Origin: Anderseniella sp.
Lineage (GTDB): Bacteria > Pseudomonadota > Alphaproteobacteria > Rhizobiales > Aestuariivirgaceae
Length of the DNA: 64,000 nucleotides
Direction of reading: 5' to 3'
Assembly: GCA_028289645.1 (NCBI GenBank)
Contig: JANQOK010000013.1
Location: forward strand, 186,001 to 250,000
Shown: piece by piece, positions 55,369 through 63,959 of the stretch
Numbering within the stretch: position 1 is the stretch's first letter
Layout of the letters: every line of letters starts with the position of its first letter
Translations under genes and position numbers: made by a program
The notes under the pieces: model-generated
What the model saw: only the letters and a program-made list of their open reading frames with translations
Databases searched by the model: none
Told to the model about the DNA's origin: nothing

Positions 55369-56592
55369 ATGACCGATACGCTGAAGCTGGCAACGCGCAC
55401 GTCACGCATGCATGCGTCCGAGATCCGCGAACTGCTGAAACTGCTTGGCCGGCCGGACATCATCTCGTTTGCAGGCGGCATCCCCGATCCGAAGCTGTTC
55501 CCCGCTGATGCGTTTCGCGATGCGTTCGATGCCATCATGTCGGGGCCTGAGCAGCAGGCTGCCCTGCAGTATGCGCCAAGCGAAGGCTACGGGCCACTGC
55601 GGGAATGGCTGGTTCAATACATGGGGCGCATCGGGGTGCCGTGCGAGCTTGAGAACATTGTCATGATGTCGGGTTCGCAACAGGCGCTGGACTATCTCGG
55701 CAAGCTGTTCCTGAATCCAAATGACACCGCACTTGTGACGTGGCCCACCTATATGGGCGCGCTTCTGGCCTTCAACCCCTACGAGCCGGTCTATGACCGC
55801 CTGGCTCTGCTGGGCAACCGGTCGGCGAGCGATTTCAGGGAGAACGCCAGAGCTGCAGGAGGCGACATCAAGTTCGCCTACATGTCGTCAGATTTCGTAA
55901 ATCCGACGGGCGAGACCCTGACGCTGGCACAGCGCAACCGGGCCCTGGACCTGGCTGATGAACTGGACATCGCGTTGATCGAAGACGGTGCCTATCAGGA
56001 ACTGCGTTATGACGGAGAGGCAATCCCGCCCATCCAGGCACTGGACATCGAGCGTTGTGGCAGCATTGATGAAGCCCGCACCATCTATTGCGGGACATTC
56101 TCGAAAACCCTGTCTCCCGGTTTGCGGGTCGGCTGGGTGTGCGCACGGCGCGATATCATCGACCGGCTGGTGATGATGAAGCAGGCCGCAGACCTGCATT
56201 CGGCCACCATCAACCAGATGGCCACCAACCAGGTTGCCCGGGACTGTTTCGACGCCCAGGTGGCCAGCGCAAATGCCGTTTATCGTGAACGCCGGGACTG
56301 CATGCTGGCAGCGCTTGAGCGGCACATGCCTGACGGTGTTTCCTGGACCAGGCCCGAAGGCGGCATGTTCATCTGGGTCACGCTGCCCGATGGAATTGAT
56401 GCCGCCGACCTGCTGAGCCGCTCGCTGGAAACCGAGAAAGTGGCATTTGTGCCAGGGCGCCCGTTTTTTGCCGACGGCAGCAATGAGAACACACTGCGTC
56501 TGAGTTATTCCTGCATGTCCGATGATCAAATCGAGGAAGGCATTGTCCGTCTTGGCCGTTTGCTGCGTGCCGCCATGCCTGCCGCGGCGTGA
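55369..56592 (+). CDS. PLP-dependent aminotransferase (2-aminoadipate/MocR-type class I)
   Basis: This fold type I aminotransferase has 407 residues. The N-terminal motif ELLKLLGRPDIISFAGGIPD is common to 2-aminoadipate and related broad-range aminotransferases, and the PLP lysine is in YCGTFSKTLSPGLRVGWV. No HTH domain is present, so it is an enzyme rather than a MocR regulator. It leads a run with GNAT, NUDIX and RidA genes, with a shared operator upstream. The amino donor is unknown. Confidence 0.92.
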   Translation: MTDTLKLATRTSRMHASEIRELLKLLGRPDIISFAGGIPDPKLFPADAFRDAFDAIMSGPEQQAALQYAPSEGYGPLREWLVQYMGRIGVPCELENIVMMSGSQQALDYLGKLFLNPNDTALVTWPTYMGALLAFNPYEPVYDRLALLGNRSASDFRENARAAGGDIKFAYMSSDFVNPTGETLTLAQRNRALDLADELDIALIEDGAYQELRYDGEAIPPIQALDIERCGSIDEARTIYCGTFSKTLSPGLRVGWVCARRDIIDRLVMMKQAADLHSATINQMATNQVARDCFDAQVASANAVYRERRDCMLAALERHMPDGVSWTRPEGGMFIWVTLPDGIDAADLLSRSLETEKVAFVPGRPFFADGSNENTLRLSYSCMSDDQIEEGIVRLGRLLRAAMPAAA

Positions 56593-57044
56593 GCCCGACG
56601 TTGCGCCCGGCCGCGGCTGCGGATGCGGAGGCCCTGAGTGACCTGTCGTTTCGCTCCAAAGCGTCCAACGGCTATGACGCGGAATTCATGGACGCGTGCC
56701 GGGAAGAACTGGCGGTGACCGCCCGCACCATTGCCGATGGCGAGATCTGGGTGGCAGAAGCCCACGGCAAGCCTGTTGGTTTCTTCGATATCCGTCTGGA
56801 AAATGACGCGCTCGAGGTTTATTCCTTGTATGTCGACCCCGATGTCAAACGCGCCGGTATCGGGCGGACACTGTGGGCGGCGCTGGAGGAAAGGGCGGTA
56901 GCCATGGCGGCCAAGGCGATAGAACTGGATGCTGATCCTGCCGCAGTAAGCTTTTACACTGCAATGGGATGCGCAGTCATCGGTGAAGCTCCATCAGGCT
57001 CCATACCGGGGCGGATGTTGCCGCGCATGCGCAAATGGCTGTAG
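56589..57044 (+). CDS. GNAT family N-acetyltransferase
   Basis: This is a 151-residue GNAT protein with a GTG start that overlaps the aminotransferase stop (GTGA). The acetyl-CoA region is LEVYSLYVDPDVKRAGIGRT, and the C-terminal ELDADPAAVSFYTAMGCAVI matches the fold. Its end overlaps the next gene by 10 bases. Substrate unknown, possibly a product of the neighbouring enzymes. Confidence 0.87.
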   Translation: MSPTLRPAAAADAEALSDLSFRSKASNGYDAEFMDACREELAVTARTIADGEIWVAEAHGKPVGFFDIRLENDALEVYSLYVDPDVKRAGIGRTLWAALEERAVAMAAKAIELDADPAAVSFYTAMGCAVIGEAPSGSIPGRMLPRMRKWL

Positions 57045-57763
57045 CGCGCAAAGCTGTCGAGGCGCGACCGGAGATCATTCCTGTCAACTCGTGTGATCTT
57101 TCGGTCACGGACGCGCCGTGGGCTTGGGCTGAAGACAACGCTTCGGCGGTCAAGCGGTTCTGGAACAAGGCAATTGTCGACAAGCCGGCCTTGTTCAATG
57201 GCCCGGTGCTGGTCATGGGCCAGCACACGCTCAGTGACGGTTGCCTGACCGGAGAGGTTTACCGGACCAACTATGCTTCATTTCTGTACTGCAAGGACAA
57301 GGGCCTGCCCGCAGACGCGGGCATCCGCAACGTGTTCGGCTGCGCGGTCGTGCGCTCCGCGGATGGCCATCTGCTGTTTGGCCGCATGGCGCCTTACACT
57401 GCCACCAGTGGCAGGGTGTACCCAATGGCCGGCACGCCGGACCCGGATGACATCAAGGATGGCAAGCTCGATATCGAAGGTTCCATGCAGCGTGAGCTGC
57501 TCGAAGAAGCCGGACTGTCAACGGCTGACGCCACCCGGGAACCGGGGTATTTGCTGATCGAGGATGCTGGCATGAGTGCGCTGTGCGCGGTGTTTGACTT
57601 CGATGTCCCGTCACGCGACCTGAAGGCCCGCATGATGGCCCATATCGACCTGCAGGACCAGCCGGAGCTGGACGAGATTGTCGTCTTCCGCCGCGCCGGT
57701 TTCCATGTTCACCACCGTATGCCCGGCTTTGCCCGTACACTGGTGCAGCATTTGCTGGAGTGA
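57035..57763 (+). CDS. NUDIX-like hydrolase
   Basis: This is a 242-residue protein whose C-terminal two thirds looks like a NUDIX fold. The helix RELLEEAGL is clear (residues about 154-162), but the preceding part of the Nudix box is spaced differently from the usual G-x5-E-x7-REUXEE, so the assignment is to the fold, not a specific activity. It overlaps the GNAT gene by 10 bases, giving a coupled cassette with the aminotransferase. Confidence 0.75.
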   Translation: MAVARKAVEARPEIIPVNSCDLSVTDAPWAWAEDNASAVKRFWNKAIVDKPALFNGPVLVMGQHTLSDGCLTGEVYRTNYASFLYCKDKGLPADAGIRNVFGCAVVRSADGHLLFGRMAPYTATSGRVYPMAGTPDPDDIKDGKLDIEGSMQRELLEEAGLSTADATREPGYLLIEDAGMSALCAVFDFDVPSRDLKARMMAHIDLQDQPELDEIVVFRRAGFHVHHRMPGFARTLVQHLLE

Positions 57764-57834
57764 CGCTGGCCTGCGCATATGTCAAATCCCGCCAGCGACA
57801 TGTTTCCAGGCGATGATCAAAAAGGATGATGCCA

Positions 57835-58269
57835 ATGGCGAAGAGCTGCAATCCCGATAATCTCTGGCGGCCGTTCGGCGCCTTTTCCATGATGGTCATG
57901 CAAGGTTCCGGACAGATTGTGCACCTCAAGGGGCAGGTGTCCCTGGACGTATCCGGCACAATCCTCGGGGCCGGTGACATGCGCATTCAGGTGCGCCAGG
58001 TGCTGACAAATATCGAGACTGCACTTGCGGCGGCAGGTGGCAAGATGAGCGATGTCATTTCGCTCGTACACTACACCACCGACATCCAGGCGTTCATGCA
58101 GACGGGTGACATCAGGCAGGAATTCTTTGCCGATCCGTATCCCGTGACCACGACGGTCGAAGTGACCGCGCTCTACAATCCGGACCTGGTCATTGAGATA
58201 ACCGCAGTCGCCGAGATTCCAAAGGACCGCTACACGGCTCCGGCGGCGTCGCAAACCATGCATCAGTAA
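57835..58269 (+). CDS. RidA/YjgF family protein
   Basis: This protein has about 144 residues. Family RidA proteins hydrolyse reactive enamine/imine intermediates produced by PLP enzymes. The segment LKGQVSLDVSGTILGAGDMR and the later TTTVEVTALYNPDLVIEITA fit the family. The family's catalytic Arg near the C-terminus, usually in R-x-x-V-E, is replaced by a T-T-V-E segment, so it may belong to a non-canonical Rid subgroup. AAGG lies 9 bases before the ATG at 57835. Confidence 0.87.
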   Translation: MAKSCNPDNLWRPFGAFSMMVMQGSGQIVHLKGQVSLDVSGTILGAGDMRIQVRQVLTNIETALAAAGGKMSDVISLVHYTTDIQAFMQTGDIRQEFFADPYPVTTTVEVTALYNPDLVIEITAVAEIPKDRYTAPAASQTMHQ

Positions 58270-58286
58270 CGCAGCCAGCGGCTGCG
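58270..58286. terminator. Hairpin between convergent RidA and PhyH genes
   Basis: CGCAGCC-AGC-GGCTGCG forms a perfect 7-bp stem immediately after the RidA gene stop. T-runs are weak on both sides, so termination is plausible but not certain. Confidence 0.4.
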
Positions 58287-58313
58287 GTCGTCAGGGGTGG
58301 CAGATGCGTGTTT

Positions 58314-59111
58314 TTAAGCAGCCTTGCTATGGGCCCGGGCGTATTCCAGCAGGGCGTCGTCGCTGACCGGCTCTATCGGGGTGAAATCGCGGTGGGCGAT
58401 CCAGTCCTCGCGATTGAACTTGGTGATGTGGTTCGAGACCGCGTTCAGGGTCAGGTAGACGATCTTGCGCGGATAGGGCGTGATGTTGGGCGGGCTGGCG
58501 TGCACCAGGTTGCCGTGGAACATCATGACGGACCCGGCAGGGCCGGTAGGCGCGATGATTCCGCCGGCATCGGCGAGTTCGGTCACCATGTCATTGTCCA
58601 GCGTCCACAGCGGATAGGATGTGGTGGTGGTGTCGTGCGAGGCATCAAGCGTACCGCGCTTGTGGCTCTTCGGGATGAACATCAACGGTCCGTTGATCGC
58701 CATGACGTCGTCAAGGAACACGGCAATGTTCATGGCCCTGGGCTCGGGCATGCCGTCGTCACGGGCCCAGGTGCCATAATCCTGGTGCCACTGCCAAACC
58801 GCACCGTCAAACGGCGCCTTGGCGTTGATCTTGTACTGATGCATGTAAACCTGCTCACCGAACAACTGGCTGACGGGATTGATCAGACGCGGATGCGAAC
58901 CCAGAAGGCGGAAGGCTTCATTGTAGGTGTGGGCGGCAAAAGCGGTGCGTGGCGCACCGGTATCCTCGCGCCACACCTCTTTGCGCTCGGACTTGTATAT
59001 CTCTTCGGCCTCGTCGCGCAGCACCTGGATTTCAGCATCCGAGAAACAGGCCGGTGTGAACAGATAGCCGAGCTCGTCAAATTCCGCCAGTTGCTGATCG
59101 GTCAGCTTCAT
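58314..59111 (-). CDS. Phytanoyl-CoA dioxygenase family hydroxylase (ectoine-hydroxylase-like)
   Basis: This non-haem iron, 2-oxoglutarate-dependent oxygenase has about 265 residues. The iron ligands are in WHQDYGTW (His, Asp) and in FHGNLVHASPPN (His); the 2-oxoglutarate Arg is probably in TPYPRKIVYL. The stretch DDGMPEPRAMNIAVFLDDV and NGPLMFIPKSHKRG strongly resembles the ectoine/proline hydroxylase branch. No ectoine synthesis genes are nearby, so the substrate may be a different amino acid derivative. The start at 59111 has GGAGG upstream. Confidence 0.9.
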   Translation of the reverse strand: MKLTDQQLAEFDELGYLFTPACFSDAEIQVLRDEAEEIYKSERKEVWREDTGAPRTAFAAHTYNEAFRLLGSHPRLINPVSQLFGEQVYMHQYKINAKAPFDGAVWQWHQDYGTWARDDGMPEPRAMNIAVFLDDVMAINGPLMFIPKSHKRGTLDASHDTTTTSYPLWTLDNDMVTELADAGGIIAPTGPAGSVMMFHGNLVHASPPNITPYPRKIVYLTLNAVSNHITKFNREDWIAHRDFTPIEPVSDDALLEYARAHSKAA

Positions 59112-59182
59112 CGGGCGTCCTCCACATGTTGTTGTTTTGAACAACCAGAATGAAAGACTGAGCACGATCTGTCTACCGTCAC

Positions 59183-59210
59183 GCCCGGCCAGACTTGCTG
59201 CCGGCCGGGC
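59183..59210 (-). terminator. Hairpin downstream of the methyltransferase gene
   Basis: GCCCGGCC and GGCCGGGC form a perfect 8-bp stem with a further CAG/CTG inside. It lies 17 bases past the methyltransferase stop on the minus strand. No strong T-run follows. Confidence 0.5.
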
Positions 59211-59227
59211 ATGCCAGGGTTTGTGTC

Positions 59228-60187
59228 TTACGCGGCCCTGATGCTGGTGTGGGCGCATTTGGCGAACACTTCACCGACGTGGCGGTGGTCGGTGCCGCAA
59301 CAGCCACCGAGCACCGAGAAGTTCGGGTACTGGCTGGTCAGCGCCGCATGCAGGGTGCCAAACTCTGCCGGGTCACCGGCATCCAGTTCGGTGCTGGCAT
59401 CAAGTTCCTCATGCGACATGCGCGAGGCATTGGCCCGAATGCCCTTGAGACGGTCCATCCAGGCAGCGCCGGGTTCCAGAATATCGGCAAAGTGATCGGG
59501 ATGGGCGCAGTTGATCATGTAATATGCCGGCGCCGACCGGGACACTTCGTCTACGGTCATGATCGCGTCCTTCAGGCTTTGGCCGGTCGGCAGCTTGCCG
59601 TCGGTTTCCACGGTGAAGGAAATCACCGACGGGATACCGGCCTCGTGTGCCGCAATGGCGATGCCGGCGCCTTCCTGCATGCTGGTCATGGTCATGGCGG
59701 TGACGATGTCGGCGTTGGTTTCGGCATAGGTGTTGATTTGCACGGCGTGATAATTGCGGGCCTCTTCAACGGTCATTGCGGTATCGGCCTGGTAGCCGTC
59801 GCCGCGTGGCCCGATGCATCCCGACAGCACCATGGGAGAGGTATCGGTTTCGATCTGGGTGCGAATTTCGTCCATCAGCCGGATGGATTCGCGGTTGACC
59901 GCAGCCAGGTCTTCGGCGTTGTGGCCGAGCTCCGCACCCCAGTCGGCATTGGCGCGCCAGCCTACGCTTTCAAAGATGAAACCGGCATTGGCCTTGATAG
60001 CGATGTTGGCATATTGCCGGTAGTAGTCGCGCAGCCGGGTGCGTCCTGATGTTTCAGCGATCAGCGGATAGGATGCAAAGCAGGGCAAGTCGATGCCATC
60101 CAGAAATACCAACGTGGTTTCCAGCCCGCCGTCGAGAAGGAATTGCTTGCCTTTTCCCATCGGCAGGTCGTGGCGGTATTTTGCCAT
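59228..60187 (-). CDS. Homocysteine S-methyltransferase family protein
   Basis: This zinc-dependent methyltransferase has about 319 residues. The zinc Cys residues are in INCAHPDHF and GGCCGTDHRHV, and the start MGKGKQFLLDGGLETTLVF matches the family. It may methylate homocysteine from S-methylmethionine or another donor, or demethylate a related sulfur/nitrogen compound. The ATG at 60187 has GGAG upstream. It is divergent from phzF and ends before the PhyH-type gene on the same strand. Confidence 0.9.
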   Translation of the reverse strand: MAKYRHDLPMGKGKQFLLDGGLETTLVFLDGIDLPCFASYPLIAETSGRTRLRDYYRQYANIAIKANAGFIFESVGWRANADWGAELGHNAEDLAAVNRESIRLMDEIRTQIETDTSPMVLSGCIGPRGDGYQADTAMTVEEARNYHAVQINTYAETNADIVTAMTMTSMQEGAGIAIAAHEAGIPSVISFTVETDGKLPTGQSLKDAIMTVDEVSRSAPAYYMINCAHPDHFADILEPGAAWMDRLKGIRANASRMSHEELDASTELDAGDPAEFGTLHAALTSQYPNFSVLGGCCGTDHRHVGEVFAKCAHTSIRAA

Positions 60188-60385
60188 GGTGTACTCTCCG
60201 TGTAGTGGTGGATTTGAATTGTGCCGGAACATGTCAGGCCACTGATCACGAAGATGTGAGGAAACGCACATTGGCGTTTTACGCGGCTATCGGCGCCAGC
60301 CGCTGTTCAAGCGCTGGCCCGCGGGCGGGGCAGGTCAGCAAGATTTGTCACCCTGACAAAACGCGCATTGATCGCCTTCGGATTA

Positions 60386-60407
60386 TATGTCAGCAATACT
60401 GACCTAT
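60386..60407. promoter_or_regulatory. Shared operator-like element, copy 2
   Basis: TATGTCA-GCAATAC-TGACCTAT contains GTCA-N7-TGAC; the core GTCAGCAATACTGAC differs at one base from the copy at 55300-55314. It lies 27 bases before the phzF-like ATG and about 200 bases before the methyltransferase start on the other strand, in their shared upstream region. Confidence 0.65.
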
Positions 60408-60434
60408 CATCATCGTCACTGGAGACGCCGGCCA

Positions 60435-61328
60435 ATGCAGTACCCTTTTCACACGCTGGATGTATTCACCACGGAAGCCTTTACGGGAAACCCGCTCGCC
60501 GTGGTGCTTGAGGCACAGTCGCTGGACGATGCGCAAATGCAGAAAATTGCTGCCGAGTTCAACCTGTCTGAAACGGTGTTCGTGCTGCCGCCTGATGATG
60601 AGACCAATACCGCGAAACTGCGTATTTTCACGCCGGCGCGTGAACTGTCTTTCGCCGGGCACCCGACGGTTGGCGCGGCCATTCTGCTGGCTGAACTGTT
60701 CGGTATCAAGGACGAGATCCGGCTTGAAGAACAAGTCGGCCTGGTTCCGGTTGCACTTGAAGCCCGGGATGGCGGCACGTTTGCCCGGTTTTCCGCCGCA
60801 GTGATGCCCGAACCATGGACCAACGTGCCGTCCGACAAGAAGATTGCCGCGGCCCTGTCCCTGAAGGAACACCAGATCGGCTTCGGCACCCATCGCGCCA
60901 GCGTGTTCGATCCGGGCAATCATCCGGTGCTGTATGTTCCACTGGAAGATCGCGCGGCGCTGAGCGAGGCCAAGACGTCCATTGCCGACTGGCCTGACCT
61001 GGGCGCCGCCGGTGCGTTTCTGGCGTATCTTTATTGCGAGAGCGCGGCCGGCACCGGGGTCGACTACCATGCGCGCGCCTTTGCGCCCCTGTCGGGTATC
61101 CCGGAAGACCCGGCCACCGGATCTGCCGCGGCGGGCTTGCCCGGGCCGTTGCTGAGTTATGAAGGGCCCTGGGAAGGCACGCGGGGCTGGGTCATCATGC
61201 AGGGCGAGGACATGAGCCGAGCGAGCCGCATCGAACTGGAGGCAGACGCTGCCAAGGGTGGCCTGACAGGTGTTCGCGTTGGCGGTCACGCGGTTAAAGT
61301 CAGTTCCGGCAAACTCGACATCACATAA
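60435..61328 (+). CDS. PhzF family isomerase/epimerase-like protein
   Basis: This protein has about 297 residues. PhzF-type enzymes isomerise or epimerise small metabolites using a catalytic Glu; here FNLSETVFVLPP carries it. FAGHPTVGAAILL and DPATGSAAAGLPGPLL are the conserved motifs. The start at 60435 has GGAG 10 bases upstream. Most members are outside phenazine synthesis, and no phenazine genes are seen here. Its operator is shared with the aminotransferase gene. Confidence 0.9.
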   Translation: MQYPFHTLDVFTTEAFTGNPLAVVLEAQSLDDAQMQKIAAEFNLSETVFVLPPDDETNTAKLRIFTPARELSFAGHPTVGAAILLAELFGIKDEIRLEEQVGLVPVALEARDGGTFARFSAAVMPEPWTNVPSDKKIAAALSLKEHQIGFGTHRASVFDPGNHPVLYVPLEDRAALSEAKTSIADWPDLGAAGAFLAYLYCESAAGTGVDYHARAFAPLSGIPEDPATGSAAAGLPGPLLSYEGPWEGTRGWVIMQGEDMSRASRIELEADAAKGGLTGVRVGGHAVKVSSGKLDIT

Positions 61329-61388
61329 TATTCCGGCAAAGCGGAACCGGCCCGTAAAGTTGTTTTAACCTCGGCCGGGCATGTTCGA

Positions 61389-62369
61389 TTGCGGTTGGGG
61401 CTCTCTGAAAGAACTGGCGAATACCCTTTGCCTGAACGCGAAAACGGTTACTGGTATCGATGCCACGGCCTGCTGGTCAGGTCGGCCTTCCAGATTCCAC
61501 AGATGCTGGCGGCGGCCAGCCCGGGCGTGCCCGACATACGCATTGAATCCGGTCCGGACGCGGCACGTGTGGTCGCATTGGCCCGCGCCAAACCGGATGC
61601 AGGGCCAGGTGTCGTCTGGAAAGGCCCCGATGGCGGCTTGTGTTTCAGCGTGGCCGAAGTCGGTGACTTCTGGATACCTGACGGGCATACCATCGCCATA
61701 ACCCGCAACAGTGCGGCAGATGACCAGACACTTGCCCTGTACACGATGGGAAGCGCGCTGGGGCTGGCGCTGGTATTGCAGGACTGCCTGGTGCTGCATT
61801 GCGCGTCGCTGGTTGTCAACGGCAGCGCGACGCTGTTGCTCGGAGAATCGGGAGCTGGCAAATCAACCCTGGCCCAGCAGCTGTCGATGAACGGGGTTGG
61901 CGCACTGGGCGATGACACTTGCGCTTTGTGGAACGCCACAGATCAAGCCGCCCCTGTGGCCTATCCGTCGGGCACGGCTTTCAAGCTGTGGCGCAATGCG
62001 CTTGATGCAGCCGGCATTGATGCATCTGGCCGGGAGTCGGTCGGGGAGCGGCTGAACAAATACTTTGTCGCCAATGCCCATGCGGCTGATGACCGGCCGT
62101 ATCCGGTCAGTCGCATTATCGTGCTGGAAAAGAGCATCGGCAGTAACACTGGGCCAACGCTGGAAGCGCTGGACAAGCTGGACGCCATGCAAGCGGTCAC
62201 CGAACATGTCTACCGGCCACAGTTCGTCGGCGCGCTGGGCCTGTGGGATGGCCAGTTTGGGCAGATCGGCAAGCTGGTGGCAGCAACACAGGTGTTGCGC
62301 CTGACGCGTCCATGGGGACATGAGTTCATGCCAGAGGTCATTGACCTGCTGATCACGCAACAATCGTGA
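61389..62369 (+). CDS. HprK-like P-loop kinase
   Basis: This is a roughly 326-residue protein whose C-terminal half resembles HPr kinase/phosphorylase. The P-loop GESGAGKSTLAQQL is at about 152-165, preceded by LHCASLVVNGSATLLL; GALGDDTCALW is a likely Walker B/metal region. The N-terminal half is not recognised. Such HprK relatives in alphaproteobacteria phosphorylate or sense unknown partners. The TTG start at 61389 is uncertain, as no clear ribosome site is present. It ends 7 bases from the convergent RTX gene. Confidence 0.75.
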   Translation: MRLGLSERTGEYPLPERENGYWYRCHGLLVRSAFQIPQMLAAASPGVPDIRIESGPDAARVVALARAKPDAGPGVVWKGPDGGLCFSVAEVGDFWIPDGHTIAITRNSAADDQTLALYTMGSALGLALVLQDCLVLHCASLVVNGSATLLLGESGAGKSTLAQQLSMNGVGALGDDTCALWNATDQAAPVAYPSGTAFKLWRNALDAAGIDASGRESVGERLNKYFVANAHAADDRPYPVSRIIVLEKSIGSNTGPTLEALDKLDAMQAVTEHVYRPQFVGALGLWDGQFGQIGKLVAATQVLRLTRPWGHEFMPEVIDLLITQQS

Positions 62370-62376
62370 TTTGTGC

Positions 62377-63699
62377 CTACAGCAGATCCAATTCGGTCTC
62401 GCCGCGAACATAGGCGAAGTTGAAACTGTCCTCGGTCAGGGTGTCGGTGAAATCCTCCAGCCGCATTGTGGAGCGTCCCACCGAGACCAGGGTGTCGGTG
62501 CCGACCTGGCGGATATTTAGGTCATCAAAACTCAGGTTACGTGAAGCCCTGAACAGTATTGTATCGCCTTCCGCAATGCTGAAATCAGTGATGGTGTCCC
62601 GGCGCCCGAACACGAACCAGTCCGCATCAGCTCCACCGGTCAGGGTGTCGCGCCCGCCGCCGCCGTTCAGGAAGTCTGTTCCGGCGCCGCCGTTCAAGGT
62701 ATCGCGTCCGCTACCGCCGTTGAGCAAGTCAGTTCCGGCACCACCGTTTATCGTGTCGCGTCCGCCACGGCCATGAATGAAGTCGATGCCGTCGTCGCCA
62801 TCAAGGGTGTCGGCGCCTCGGGTGCCACGTATGACTTCAGGCAGGACCGGAGTGTCGGGCGGGCCTGAGGACGGGCCGTTGGCAAAGAATACCGATGCCA
62901 AAGAGGCGCCATTGTCGATGAATGCCGAGAGCGCATTGTAGGACACGCCCGTCAGCGTGATTGTGCCTCCCTCGGTCGGGTCCGTATAGACAATGTCGCG
63001 GTTGGGGTTGTTCAATGCCCTGGCTGCAATGATCTGGGCGATCTGCGCCAGGCTGACGCCGGTGTTCTCCAGCAACACGATGTCAGTTCCCAATTCGAAA
63101 TCCGTGATCCTGTCATTGCCGTCTATTTCGCCGGCCTCGAAGTAGAAGATGTCCGTATCGGCGCCACCGGTCAGCCGGTCGGAGCCTCGCCCGCCATTCA
63201 GGATGTCGAAGCCGTCACCGCCCTCGAGCCGGTCTCGTCCGGCGCGTCCCTCCAGCGCATCCATGCCGTCGCCACCGACAAGCCGGTCGTTCACATTGCC
63301 GCCTATTATACGGTCGTCTGTGCCGGCGCCGATGATGACGTTCCGGTGGTCGCTGGCTCCCATAACGCCTTCAATCGATACCCAGGTGTCACTTGCCCGC
63401 TCTCCCCTGGAGTTTCCTGCGGGGTCGAAAAAAATCCGCTGTCGGTTTGCGGCGTCGCTGTAGTCGGCAAAATCAATGCCGTCGCCACCGTCCAGAATGT
63501 CAGCCTGTCCGCCGTCGGTGCCGTTCAGCACATCGTGTCCGAGGCCGCCGAACAGGCTGTCGCTGCCGAGCCCGCCGGAAATGAAGTCGGCCCCGTCAAG
63601 GCCGTTTATCGTGTCATTGCCATTGAGGTTGTTGTTGCCGGCAGAATTGTTGCCGGGTTCAATAACATCGTCGCCTGCCGTCCCGTTGATCGTTACCAC
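62377..63699 (-). CDS. Large RTX calcium-binding protein
   Basis: This 440-residue protein lacks a Sec signal and begins directly with RTX-like sequence (INGTAGDDVIEPGNNSAGNN). It has two blocks of GGxGxDxxx repeats (about 28-184 and 292-360). Each block ends with a D-x-F/W-x-F cap, DTDIFYFEAG and DADWFVFGRR, and each is followed by an ITDF segment. The C-terminus is typical of type I secretion substrates (FTDTLTEDSFNFAYV and onward). No protease or lipase domain is visible. It may be an extracellular calcium-binding or adhesion protein. Confidence 0.9.
   Translation of the reverse strand: MVTINGTAGDDVIEPGNNSAGNNNLNGNDTINGLDGADFISGGLGSDSLFGGLGHDVLNGTDGGQADILDGGDGIDFADYSDAANRQRIFFDPAGNSRGERASDTWVSIEGVMGASDHRNVIIGAGTDDRIIGGNVNDRLVGGDGMDALEGRAGRDRLEGGDGFDILNGGRGSDRLTGGADTDIFYFEAGEIDGNDRITDFELGTDIVLLENTGVSLAQIAQIIAARALNNPNRDIVYTDPTEGGTITLTGVSYNALSAFIDNGASLASVFFANGPSSGPPDTPVLPEVIRGTRGADTLDGDDGIDFIHGRGGRDTINGGAGTDLLNGGSGRDTLNGGAGTDFLNGGGGRDTLTGGADADWFVFGRRDTITDFSIAEGDTILFRASRNLSFDDLNIRQVGTDTLVSVGRSTMRLEDFTDTLTEDSFNFAYVRGETELDLL
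62641..62748 (-). repeat. 54-bp tandem duplication in the RTX gene
   Basis: Two adjacent 18-residue units, NGGAGTDLLNGGSGRDTL and NGGAGTDFLNGGGGRDTL, differ at two positions. This indicates recent unit duplication within the second repeat block. Confidence 0.8.
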
Positions 63700-63715
63700 T
63701 GTTCCGCACCTTTAC

Positions 63716-63949
63716 AAACAAATTACTTGATCATTTGAAATATTATCAAATTAACACAAGTCAATATTGCGATTTCAGCTCGTTTTAGAGATTTTTAAGA
63801 AACGCAATTTCAATTGTTAAGAATTATATAATTCATCTACACTGGGTCAGTTTTCACACGAACTGACATTATGTGTCGCGGGGTAAATTTTTATTAAACA
63901 GTCTATGTTTATTAATCGTTGATCTGACAGTTTGTAATTGAGTAGCGTG
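63716..63949. promoter_or_regulatory. AT-rich upstream region with palindromes
   Basis: This stretch is markedly AT-rich in a GC-rich window. It contains the perfect 14-bp palindrome GAATTATATAATTC (63821-63834) and the inverted repeat GTCAGTT/AACTGAC (63846-63852 and 63861-63867). It lies upstream of the RTX gene and of a probable gene leaving the right edge, so it probably holds divergent promoters and could be bound by an AT-preferring silencer. No gene is seen in it. Confidence 0.45.
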
Positions 63950-63959
63950 GAGTACCGAC

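Noticed and set aside
55369..56592. MocR-type transcription factor
   Set aside because: The aminotransferase domain resembles MocR regulators, but no N-terminal winged-helix domain is present.
59195..60049. 284-residue open frame on the plus strand
   Set aside because: Antisense to the homocysteine methyltransferase gene, with no domain.
60435..61328. Phenazine biosynthesis locus
   Set aside because: PhzF homologues are widespread outside phenazine pathways and no other phz gene is nearby.
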